Shown: one piece after another, positions 37,945 through 45,351 of the stretch
How positions within the stretch are numbered: position 1 is the first letter of the stretch
Layout: each line of letters begins with the position of its first letter
NCBI GenBank assembly: GCA_944325335.1
Contig: CALUZR010000011.1
Coordinates: 1-64,000, forward strand
Origin: an uncultured Parabacteroides sp.
GTDB lineage: Bacteria; Bacteroidota; Bacteroidia; Bacteroidales; Tannerellaceae
Length of the DNA: 64,000 nt
Direction of reading: 5' to 3'
Translations under genes and position numbers: made by a program
The notes under the pieces: model-generated
What the model was told of the DNA's origin: nothing
The model's input: the letters and a program-made list of their open reading frames with translations, nothing else
Databases searched by the model: none

Positions 37945-38273
37945 AATAAACTCCTTAATATAGTGATTGCTTTTGCTATTTCTTTTGTATAATCCTGGGT
38001 GCTTTTCTTTATGAACCCATTCAGTAGAATAATGCTTTTTGCGAGATTGATGTTATCGTGGTCCGCGGCGAACAAGATAACCCGGACCTCGTTATCCACC
38101 GAAATTCTCAACTCGTAAAAGTCCGTCCCGACCAGCTTCTTTACGAACTTAGTCGGTATCGGGTAGACCGTTTCCAATATTGTAATTGCATACCGCAGCT
38201 TCTCCCGTACGCGCGGAGTAGCTGTCTGTTCAAATTTCCTGTACTCAGGAGATAGTATCAAGTCTCTTTCCAT
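37941..38273 (-). CDS. HigB/RelE-type toxin (phage-derived Gp49-like family)
   Basis: A 110-residue protein with the RelE/Gp49-like pattern: KLVGTDFYELRISVDNEVRV, then ILFAADHDNINLAKSIILLNG and FIKKSTQDYTKEIAKA. Members cleave mRNA on the ribosome. The order toxin-then-antitoxin with a 4-nt overlap is that of higBA. The N-terminal region PRVREKLRYAITILE fits the family. It appears full length, so survival of the host implies that the short downstream protein, or another antitoxin, neutralises it. Confidence 0.82.
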   Translation of the reverse strand: MERDLILSPEYRKFEQTATPRVREKLRYAITILETVYPIPTKFVKKLVGTDFYELRISVDNEVRVILFAADHDNINLAKSIILLNGFIKKSTQDYTKEIAKAITILRSLL

Positions 38274-38346
38274 ATTAAAGTCTGATTTGGTGCAAAAGTA
38301 ACCATTTCAGCAGAGACTTGCAACTTATCAACCCAAAAAGTGCAGC

Positions 38347-39642
38347 TCAAAGGCTCCAATAATCCAACTGGCGGATATGGTGGCGGTAGATGCCCTTGAC
38401 GTCGCCCAAGACAGCCTGCCCGCGGGCGAGGGAGAGGAAGTACGGCTCGTCGAGCGCGCGATACTCCGTGTGCGCAACCGCGACGACGATGGCGTCATAC
38501 GGCCCGGACGGTTCCTTGAGCAGGGGGAGGCCATACGCGCGCTCCACCTCGGCGGGCGATGCCTTCGGGTCTACCACGTCGACCAGCGCGCCAAAGTCTT
38601 GAAACTCGCGGATCATATCGACTACCTTCGAATTCCTAATGTCCGAGACGTTCTCCTTGAACGTGATGCCCATCACAAGCACCCGGGCGCGGAGGATGTT
38701 CTTCCCAAGCAGCAGGACGCGCTTGACGATCTTCTTGGCGATATACCGCCCCATGGAGTCGTTCACGAAGCGGCCGGAGTTAATCATCTTCGGGTGGTAT
38801 TGCAGCTCCTTCGCCTTGTGGACCAGGTAATACGGGTCGACGCCGATGCAATGCCCCCCGACCAGCCCGGGCGAGAAGCGCAGGAAGTTCCACTTCGTCG
38901 CGGCCGCCTCCAGGACGTCGTAGGTGTTTATCCCCATGCGGTCGAAGATGATGGAGAGCTCGTTCATGAGGGCGATGTTCACGTCCCGCTGGGTGTTCTC
39001 GATGATCTTGGCCGCCTCGGCCACCCGGATCGAGGGGGCCAGGTGAAGGCCGGCATCGACCACGAGGGCGTACACGTCGCGGATGTCGCACACGGCCGCC
39101 TCGTCGCACCCCGATACGATCTTGACCGTGTTGCGGAGCGTATGCACGCGGTCGCCCGGATTGATGCGCTCGGGCGAGTACCCATACTTGAAATCGACGC
39201 CCGCCCTGAGGCCAGACAGCTGCTCAAGCAGGGGGACGCAATCCTCTTCCGTGCAGCCCGGGTAGACGGTCGATTCGTAGACCACCACGTCGCCCCGGCC
39301 GAGTACGCTCCCGACCGTGCGCGTCGCGGCGAGGAGGGGCGATAGGTCAGGCTCGTTGTGCGCGTCGATGGGGGTCGGGACGGCGATGATGTAGAACGAC
39401 GCCTCCCGCAGCTCCTCGACCGACGAGGTAAAGTGCAAATCCGCCCCCTCGAACGCCCCGGGCGGAAGTTCCCCGTTCGGGTCCTCCCCCATCCGGAGGC
39501 GCGCCAGCCGCTCCTCGTTAATATCAAAGCCAATTACCGATAGAGTTTTTGCAAATTCAACGGCAATTGGCAGTCCCACGTAGCCCAGTCCGACCAGGGC
39601 CAACTTCTTTCTTTTATTGATTAGATCCGTGTACATGTTCAT
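38347..39642 (-). CDS. Nucleotide-sugar dehydrogenase (UDP-HexNAc/UDP-glucose 6-dehydrogenase family)
   Basis: A 431-residue NAD-dependent dehydrogenase making a uronic acid nucleotide sugar for surface polysaccharide. Visible are the Rossmann LALVGLGYVGLPIAVEFAK, IIAVPTPIDAHNEPDL, YESTVYPGCTEEDC, YSPERINPGD, the catalytic Cys in VGGHCIGVDPYYL and GITFKENVSDIRNSKVVD. The long insertion pattern fits WbpA/TviB-like UDP-GlcNAc or UDP-GalNAc dehydrogenases better than Ugd, but the substrate is inference. The ATG at 39642 lies 12 nt beyond the upstream stop; a GTG at 39666 inside that gene is rejected. No other polysaccharide gene is adjacent. Confidence 0.88.
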   Translation of the reverse strand: MNMYTDLINKRKKLALVGLGYVGLPIAVEFAKTLSVIGFDINEERLARLRMGEDPNGELPPGAFEGADLHFTSSVEELREASFYIIAVPTPIDAHNEPDLSPLLAATRTVGSVLGRGDVVVYESTVYPGCTEEDCVPLLEQLSGLRAGVDFKYGYSPERINPGDRVHTLRNTVKIVSGCDEAAVCDIRDVYALVVDAGLHLAPSIRVAEAAKIIENTQRDVNIALMNELSIIFDRMGINTYDVLEAAATKWNFLRFSPGLVGGHCIGVDPYYLVHKAKELQYHPKMINSGRFVNDSMGRYIAKKIVKRVLLLGKNILRARVLVMGITFKENVSDIRNSKVVDMIREFQDFGALVDVVDPKASPAEVERAYGLPLLKEPSGPYDAIVVAVAHTEYRALDEPYFLSLARGQAVLGDVKGIYRHHIRQLDYWSL

Positions 39643-39653
39643 TTGCTTAGTTA

Positions 39654-40685
39654 TTAAAACGACCACGCCTCCGCGTGCACGACCGCTTCCATGGGCGCCT
39701 CCACCTCGTCGGGCAAGGAGGGGAAGAAGTCGATCTGCGTGACCCGCTCGACGCTATCGACCGGAATCATCAAACTGGGCAAGGGGGTATCGTCGTAATC
39801 GCGATTATCGAAAAGGAACCCGACCGCCTCATACCGGCCGTTCCACCGCATACATAGCACCTTGTAGAAGCGCTTCGGGATGGCGACGCGGTTCTTCCCG
39901 AGCCGTTTCAGCTCCCCGGAGAGTACCGGACCCGTAGCCACCAAGACCGCCCCGCTATCCATCGCCCAGAGGCGGCACTGCTCCTCCAGGTCCTTCCAGA
40001 TGCCCCGGTTGAGGCCCGGCTTCTGCGGGGTAATGTTGCTCAGATAGAAGGATTCGCGCATCGCCTTGGTCGACCATTTCATATCACCCGCCGGAGCCAA
40101 GTGCCCCCGATCATAGCCCGTACGCGTATAATCGCCGTTCTCGGCCGACGCCCCGCGCACCTGAGGGTCCCGCACGAACTTGTTCGACCGCTCCGCCCGC
40201 TTGCTTTTGGCCTCCTGGCCGGTCAGCTGGTAGGCCACCCAGTTCGCTACGCGGTAGTCTGAGTTATAGGATACGGTGTATCCCTCGTGACGTATGACCT
40301 GCTCCGTCACCGGACGCAAGCAGACAGGCAACTCCGCACCCGCAGGAAACCCATCCTCCGCCCCCGACGACCCAGGCATCCCCACCGACGTATCCGGCTT
40401 CGCGTCCGCCCGTTTCCCCTCCTTCTTGGCCGGCGAGCTGAGCACCCGCTTGCCCTCTTTCGCCTCAGGGAGGAAAGACTTCCCGATCAGATCTTTGTGC
40501 TCCGCCCAGTACGCAGACAGCGTCTGATAGGCATATAGCACGCCCGCCACAATCACAACCACAAAGCAAGCGCCATAGAAAAGCCGCCTCAACGGAGCAA
40601 TCCATCGAGACGCCCCGCCTACGCTCTTCTTCTTCCGCGCCCTATTGTATGTACTTTTTAATGTACCTTTTTTCTTCTTCGCCAT
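39654..40685 (-). CDS. DNA/RNA non-specific endonuclease (NUC/EndoG type), membrane-anchored
   Basis: A 343-residue protein. A basic N-terminus is followed by one transmembrane helix (about 35-55, LFYGACFVVVIVAGVLYAY), a low-complexity spacer to about residue 120, and a beta-beta-alpha-Me nuclease domain. The catalytic motif is YDRGHLAPAGD (DRGH), and NITPQKPGLNRGIWKDLE supplies the metal-binding Asn and helix. The topology places the nuclease outside the cytoplasm, suiting nutrient scavenging or attack on extracellular DNA. It lies upstream of the dehydrogenase gene with 11 nt between. Confidence 0.88.
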   Translation of the reverse strand: MAKKKKGTLKSTYNRARKKKSVGGASRWIAPLRRLFYGACFVVVIVAGVLYAYQTLSAYWAEHKDLIGKSFLPEAKEGKRVLSSPAKKEGKRADAKPDTSVGMPGSSGAEDGFPAGAELPVCLRPVTEQVIRHEGYTVSYNSDYRVANWVAYQLTGQEAKSKRAERSNKFVRDPQVRGASAENGDYTRTGYDRGHLAPAGDMKWSTKAMRESFYLSNITPQKPGLNRGIWKDLEEQCRLWAMDSGAVLVATGPVLSGELKRLGKNRVAIPKRFYKVLCMRWNGRYEAVGFLFDNRDYDDTPLPSLMIPVDSVERVTQIDFFPSLPDEVEAPMEAVVHAEAWSF

Positions 40686-40765
40686 GACACAAAATAAAAA
40701 GTCTGCACAACCACCTCATTCTTAATGGTTATACAGACTTCATTTCATCTGATAATTTAAAGCTG

Positions 40766-40849
40766 TACGTAGGATGAGACTCGAACTCACACGCTGTAAC
40801 CAGCACTACCCCCTCAAAGTAGCGTGTCTACCAATTCCACCACCTACGC
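40766..40849 (-). tRNA. tRNA-Leu(GAG)
   Basis: An 84-nt class II tRNA on the reverse strand. The acceptor stem GCGTAGG pairs with CCTACGT; the anticodon stem CTACT/GGTAG encloses loop TTGAGGG (anticodon GAG); a long variable arm follows, then the T-loop TTCGAGT. The discriminator is A and CCA is not encoded. Confidence 0.93.
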
Positions 40850-40861
40850 ATCTTATCGTAG

Positions 40862-40945
40862 TGCCCAGAACAGGACTCGAACCTGCACGATCGCAAAACC
40901 ACTCGCACCTGAAACGAGCGCGTCTACCAATTCCGCCACCTGGGC
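40862..40945 (-). tRNA. tRNA-Leu(CAG)
   Basis: An 84-nt class II tRNA. The acceptor GCCCAGG pairs with TCTGGGC, and anticodon stem CTCGT/GCGAG encloses loop TTCAGGT (anticodon CAG). A long variable arm and T-loop TTCGAGT are present. CCA is not encoded. It is 12 nt from tRNA-Leu(GAG). Confidence 0.93.
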
Positions 40946-40986
40946 ATTTCTTTCAGACTTGAAAATCCACGGTCGCTTACCGTTTG

Positions 40987-41062
40987 TGGAGCGGAAGACG
41001 GGACTCGAACCCGCGACCCTAACCTTGGCAAGGTTATGCTCTACCAACTGAGCTACTTCCGC
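40987..41062 (-). tRNA. tRNA-Gly(GCC)
   Basis: The acceptor GCGGAAG pairs with CTTCCGC; the anticodon stem TAACC/GGTTA encloses loop TTGCCAA (anticodon GCC); the T-loop is TTCGAGT. CCA appears encoded (discriminator T, then CCA). It is the first tRNA of the leftward three-tRNA cluster. Confidence 0.93.
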
Positions 41063-41212
41063 GATTGCGAGTGCAAAGGTAGTACTTTTTCGTGAACTGA
41101 CAAACATTTTCTCCCTTTTCTTTCGCTTTTTCTTCAACTTTTATGCCTATGCCTTGATAAAAAGATAGTTATATTTACCAGAAAAATTAGTTATAATTCT
41201 TTCCAAACATAG

Positions 41213-41255
41213 GCATAAAAAAGAAGCCCTACGCATCACACGCAGGGACTTCCTC
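41213..41255 (-). terminator. Rho-independent terminator after the aminotransferase gene
   Basis: On the reverse strand an imperfect stem (GAAGTCCCTGCG with CGTAGGGCTTC) is followed by TTTTTTAT. It lies 24 nt beyond the stop at 41279 and separates that gene from the tRNA cluster. Confidence 0.65.
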
Positions 41256-41278
41256 CTATATGCCATAATGAAACAAAG

Positions 41279-42304
41279 TCATTCAATAATGGAAACCCAA
41301 CCATAGGTATCGGGTTCATCGCCATATTGGATAGCACGCAGTTTCGTGTACAATTTCTCGCACACGGGACCTGGCTTTCCATCTTTTGCGATAACGTAAG
41401 ATTTATTCTCATCTAAATCGTCGATTTGTGAGATAGGAGCAATCACGGCAGCCGTACCACATTCAGCGGCTTCCTCGAAAGTAGCTATCTCTTCAAACGG
41501 GACAGGGCGGCATTCTATCGTAAGCCCCATGTCGGCAGCTAATTGTTGCAAACTCTTGTTCGTGATAGAGGGCAGAATCGAATGGGACTTCGGCGTGATG
41601 TAACTATTGCCACGGATGGCAAAGAAATTGGCCGGGCCGCATTCATCCAGGTATTTCTTTTCCTTCGGGTCGAGGTAAAGCACAGCGGCATAGCCTTTCG
41701 AATGGGCAATCTCGCCCGCTACCAGGCTGGCTGCATAGTTTCCACCTACCTTGATCGTACCTGTTCCATAAGGTGCTGCACGGTCATATTCGCGCATGAT
41801 ACAAACCTTCGAGGGCTGGAATCCGCCTTTGAAATAAGGTCCTACCGGCGTCACAAACACCACAAACATATACTCAGGAGCAGGTTTTACGCCTACTTGT
41901 TGCCCTAATCCCAAGAGCAACGGACGAATATAAAGCGATGCGCCGCTCTCGTAAGGAGGGACAAACCGTTCGTTCAGCTTCACGACCTTGCGGACTGCTT
42001 CTTCAAACTTTTCGATAGGGAACTCCGCCATTTTGATGCCACGGCTGGAAGATTGCAAGCGTTTCGCATTCTCGTCCATGCGGAATACGCGCACTTTGCC
42101 ATCTTTTCCACGGAAAGCTTTCAAACCTTCGAACGCCTCTTGCCCGTAATGCAGACAAGTAGCCGCCATGTGGATGTTCAGTATCTCAGAGGAACAAACT
42201 TCGAGTTCGCCCCATTTTCCATCTCGATAATAACATCTGACATTGTAATCGGTTTTCAAATAACCGAATCCTAATTCAGACCAATTTAGTGTCTCCATAT
42301 TCAT
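41279..42304 (-). CDS. ilvE: Branched-chain amino acid aminotransferase
   Basis: A 341-residue PLP class IV aminotransferase that interconverts Leu, Ile and Val with their 2-oxo acids. The PLP lysine lies in GTIKVGGNYAASL, as in the eukaryote-like BCAT subgroup, followed by DECGPANFF and the cofactor phosphate-binding region. ALYIRPLLLG is typical. Full length. Start codons at 42304 and 42298 are both possible; the -7 box at 42322-42329 fits either. It stands alone, without ilv or leu neighbours. Confidence 0.93.
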   Translation of the reverse strand: MNMETLNWSELGFGYLKTDYNVRCYYRDGKWGELEVCSSEILNIHMAATCLHYGQEAFEGLKAFRGKDGKVRVFRMDENAKRLQSSSRGIKMAEFPIEKFEEAVRKVVKLNERFVPPYESGASLYIRPLLLGLGQQVGVKPAPEYMFVVFVTPVGPYFKGGFQPSKVCIMREYDRAAPYGTGTIKVGGNYAASLVAGEIAHSKGYAAVLYLDPKEKKYLDECGPANFFAIRGNSYITPKSHSILPSITNKSLQQLAADMGLTIECRPVPFEEIATFEEAAECGTAAVIAPISQIDDLDENKSYVIAKDGKPGPVCEKLYTKLRAIQYGDEPDTYGWVSIIE

Positions 42305-42321
42305 TTCTTTTAAAGTCGGTG

Positions 42322-42329
42322 CAAATATA
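42322..42329 (-). promoter_or_regulatory. -7 box for ilvE
   Basis: The reverse strand reads TATATTTG, exact TAnnTTTG, 17 nt before the ATG at 42304. Confidence 0.55.
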
Positions 42330-42364
42330 TATAATATGTATGAAAATGCCCAATATTAAATGCA

Positions 42365-44797
42365 TTAAAAATCGACTATCAAGCGAACATTGAATTGCCG
42401 GCCTGTCAAATAGTTCGGAATAGGGAATTGTTCCCCATCGGGGCGGCTGATCCAATAATAGGAGTTAACGTTCTTCATATCAAAGAGATTGAAGATATCG
42501 AACCCTAACCACGCGCTCTTGAAATAACGAAGGATTGAGCGGTCGCGCACAGCATCGTTCGGATTCAGCAATTCGTAAGACAAGCCAATATCCACCCGTT
42601 TGTAGGCAGGCATACGGAAATAGCCTGCTTCATATCCCCGATTGGCCACCGTCACGGGCAATCCTCCTGAAAGGACTCCCCGCAGGTTCATCTTCAGACG
42701 CTTATAACCTGGAAAATAGTCTTGGAAGAAAAGGCCGAGGTTATAGCCCGGACTATTGGGAAGAGGAGCTTTCGTCGTGCCGCGGATCGTCTGTTCGGAC
42801 TTCATCAACGAGACACTTATCCATGAATCCGTACCGGGAACAAATTCGCCGAAGAACTTCATATCGAGCCCCATCGCGTATCCTTCCGCACAATTCTCGC
42901 CATAATAGCGCACCTTCACATTGTCGATCGTGTAAGGGACGAGGTCATTCAATTTCTTATAATACAACTCGGTGGTGAGTTTGAAGTTTCGCCCGTCGAT
43001 GCGGAACGTGTAATCTCCTCCTGCAATGACGTGAATGGAGCGTTGGGATTTCAAATCCGTATTGAGTCTGACCGTATTATTCCCATTCTCATCCTCTACG
43101 ATTTGCCTCAATTCCTTATAGAAGGGCGCTTGGTAATAAAGTCCTGTGGCCAAACGGAAGGTCAAATCCTGGTTGAAGTTCGGAATAAATCCCAACGAAA
43201 CGCGCGGACTGAAGATAAACTCCTTATTGAAACTCCAATAGCTTCCGCGCACGCCAGCCGTCAAGCTAAACAATCCCTGTTCGATGCGGAACTTGAAATC
43301 GTCTTGCAAATAGGCCGAGAAACGCGTGCTTTCCAATTCGCTTTGCGAGTAAAGGTTGGAATAGAGGTTCACCTCCTGCCCCGTATGCGGCAAAGAGTAG
43401 CCTGCCGAATCGCGCTTTTCCCATTCGGAAATCCGGTCGTTGATGCGCTCGAATTGCACCTGCGCCCCCCATTTCAGGGTATTGTTCCAAAGGCGCGCGC
43501 TCCCGTAATGCCCTACGTTCATGATTGTGGAATGCAATCGGTTGCGTGCATGTTCGCGATAACGGGCTACCGACATGGCACTGCTTCCGGCATCCAATCC
43601 CGAATTCGAATCGGTCCCATCGCTCAGCCAATATTCACCCATGATGTCGTACCGCTCTTCCTCCTGGCTATTAAAGGCGGAGGCCTGCAATCCCAGCGTC
43701 ACGTCATCCTTGGGTTTATACGAAAGGGTCAGTGCGCCAAAGAGGGTTTGGAACTTATCCCGCTCGTTGCTATTTGGGAAATAGACCATGAAATTCTGCA
43801 CGTTGTCCAACGTTCCCGTCGATGTTTCGCGGCTATGGGGCACGAAATGGTACTTGTTCGTGGCGAAGTTTCCCAAAAACGTGGCTTCCCATTTGGGGGC
43901 GATGGCGTAGGTCATGTAGGTTTGCAAATCCAGGAAACGAGGGTCGTATTCAGCATCCGTATCCATCGTGCCGAGCAAAGAACTCCCGCTTTTATACCGG
44001 AATCCCGTCACTTGGGTAAACTTCCCGACCGAACTCCCCACATAGGCCGAACCTCCCATCAGGCTTCCCGATACGGAACCCTCGAATGCCTTGGGTTTCT
44101 TGTAAGTAATATCCAGCACAGAACTCATCTTATCGCCATAGCGCGCCTCGAATCCTCCGGCCGAGAACTTCACTTCCTCCGTCAGGTCCGGGTTCACGAA
44201 GCTCAACCCCTCCTGTTGCCCCGAACGAATCAGCAAAGGGCGAAACACCTCGATACCATTCACATAGACGATATTCTCGTCATAACTTCCCCCGCGCACG
44301 GAGTATTGCGAGCTCAACTCGTTGTTCGTCGAGACGCCGGCAAACGTCACCACCAAGCTCTCGATGCTTCCCCCCGCCGGGTCGGGCAAGAGGCGCACCT
44401 GGTCGGCTTGCATCGTCTCCATCGTGTTCGTCTGTTTCCGGATGGCGGTGATAGAGACTTCGCCCAAATCGATAGCCGTATAGTTCATCTGCACGTTCAG
44501 CCGCATATCCGCCTGCAAGACAGGCACAATCCGTTCCGCCTTATTATATCCGAGGCACGAGTAGAGAAAGGTGACGGAATCGCCCACGGCCACGTTGAGC
44601 GAGTAATATCCTTTCTCGTTCGTCATCGTGCCGTTCAGCGTATTCTTCACCATGATGTTCACCAACTCCAACGGATTGCCATCCGCATCGCGCACATATC
44701 CCGTCACCTTCACCCGCTTCTGCGCCTCGATGGGGAGAACTATGAGAAGGGACAAGCATAGACCTATCATAAAACCTTTCAAATTCATTTCTTTCAT
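42365..44797 (-). CDS. TonB-dependent receptor with carboxypeptidase-like regulatory domain
   Basis: An 810-residue outer-membrane receptor. Signal peptide (GLCLSLLIVLPIEAQ), then a CarboxypepD_reg-like domain (about 28-110, VKVTGYVRDADGNPLELVNI), a plug domain (about 115-230) with YSVRGGSYDENIVYVNGIE and ARYGDKMSSVLDI, and a 22-strand barrel ending in a terminal aromatic strand (FNVRLIVDF). No SusD partner is adjacent, so it belongs to the SusD-less group; substrate unknown (metal, cofactor or peptide). The upstream flank holds array E and the divergent receptor-like gene at 45352. Confidence 0.9.
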   Translation of the reverse strand: MKEMNLKGFMIGLCLSLLIVLPIEAQKRVKVTGYVRDADGNPLELVNIMVKNTLNGTMTNEKGYYSLNVAVGDSVTFLYSCLGYNKAERIVPVLQADMRLNVQMNYTAIDLGEVSITAIRKQTNTMETMQADQVRLLPDPAGGSIESLVVTFAGVSTNNELSSQYSVRGGSYDENIVYVNGIEVFRPLLIRSGQQEGLSFVNPDLTEEVKFSAGGFEARYGDKMSSVLDITYKKPKAFEGSVSGSLMGGSAYVGSSVGKFTQVTGFRYKSGSSLLGTMDTDAEYDPRFLDLQTYMTYAIAPKWEATFLGNFATNKYHFVPHSRETSTGTLDNVQNFMVYFPNSNERDKFQTLFGALTLSYKPKDDVTLGLQASAFNSQEEERYDIMGEYWLSDGTDSNSGLDAGSSAMSVARYREHARNRLHSTIMNVGHYGSARLWNNTLKWGAQVQFERINDRISEWEKRDSAGYSLPHTGQEVNLYSNLYSQSELESTRFSAYLQDDFKFRIEQGLFSLTAGVRGSYWSFNKEFIFSPRVSLGFIPNFNQDLTFRLATGLYYQAPFYKELRQIVEDENGNNTVRLNTDLKSQRSIHVIAGGDYTFRIDGRNFKLTTELYYKKLNDLVPYTIDNVKVRYYGENCAEGYAMGLDMKFFGEFVPGTDSWISVSLMKSEQTIRGTTKAPLPNSPGYNLGLFFQDYFPGYKRLKMNLRGVLSGGLPVTVANRGYEAGYFRMPAYKRVDIGLSYELLNPNDAVRDRSILRYFKSAWLGFDIFNLFDMKNVNSYYWISRPDGEQFPIPNYLTGRQFNVRLIVDF

Positions 44798-44926
44798 GCC
44801 TGTAAATTCAACCGTTTATGCCTATATTCCGAGGCATCCATACCTATATTTAACGTATCGATGTATTCTTTATTGTGCGGATAAAGTGTACGGAAAATTA
44901 GAGAAGAAGAAAATGCCGAAAATTTC

Positions 44927-45156
44927 TTTTCCGACAATGTCGGAAAAGAAGAAATCGTCGCCGGCTTCTTTTCCGACATCGTCGGAGGAGAAGAAATCGT
45001 CGCCGGCTTCTTTTCCGACATCGTCGGAGGAGAAGAAATCGACGCCGGCTTCTTTTCCGACATCGTCGGAAGAGAAGAAATCGTCACCGACTTCTTTTCC
45101 GACATTGTCGGAAGAGAAGAAAACATCGTCGGCTTCTTTTCCGACATTGTCGGAAA
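44927..45156. repeat. Array E: about 5.5 tandem 42-bp units between divergent receptor genes
   Basis: Occupies much of the 554-bp gap between the receptor starts at 44797 (-) and 45352 (+). The 42-bp unit contains TTTTCCGACATCGTCGGA, whose core TCCGAC-atc-GTCGGA is a palindrome, followed by AGAAGAAATCGTCGCCGGC. Units start at 44927, 44969, 45011, 45053 and 45095, with a final half unit. Because 42 is divisible by three, reading frames stay open through it on both strands; these are not genes. Confidence 0.9.
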
Positions 45157-45310
45157 GCTTGCCAGACAGGAGGGCATATCGGAAAACAATCCTGCAACCC
45201 TTCGGAAGTGGCCTGCATCCGGTTTTTATCTTCAACCTGCTTCAAAACATTTAACAGAAGCTTCAAATGCAAAAAAACACTAACAGCATGTACTGAGAAG
45301 AAAAATACTG

Positions 45311-45318
45311 TATATTTG
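45311..45318 (+). promoter_or_regulatory. -7 box for the gene at 45352
   Basis: TATATTTG, exact TAnnTTTG, 33 nt before the ATG. The -33 region lacks a clear TTG. Confidence 0.5.
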
Positions 45319-45351
45319 CGATACAGAAATGCAAACTAATACAAATTTATC

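Noticed and set aside
43031..44761. 576-codon forward frame antisense to the TonB-dependent receptor
   Set aside because: Arises from the GC-rich third positions of the receptor gene. No domain is recognisable, and the receptor frame has intact motifs end to end.
44628..45254. 208-codon forward frame and overlapping reverse frames through array E, with repeats such as ASFPTSSEEKKS
   Set aside because: A 42-bp repeat keeps all frames in register, so open frames on both strands are expected. It runs into the receptor gene, and no start signal or domain supports it.
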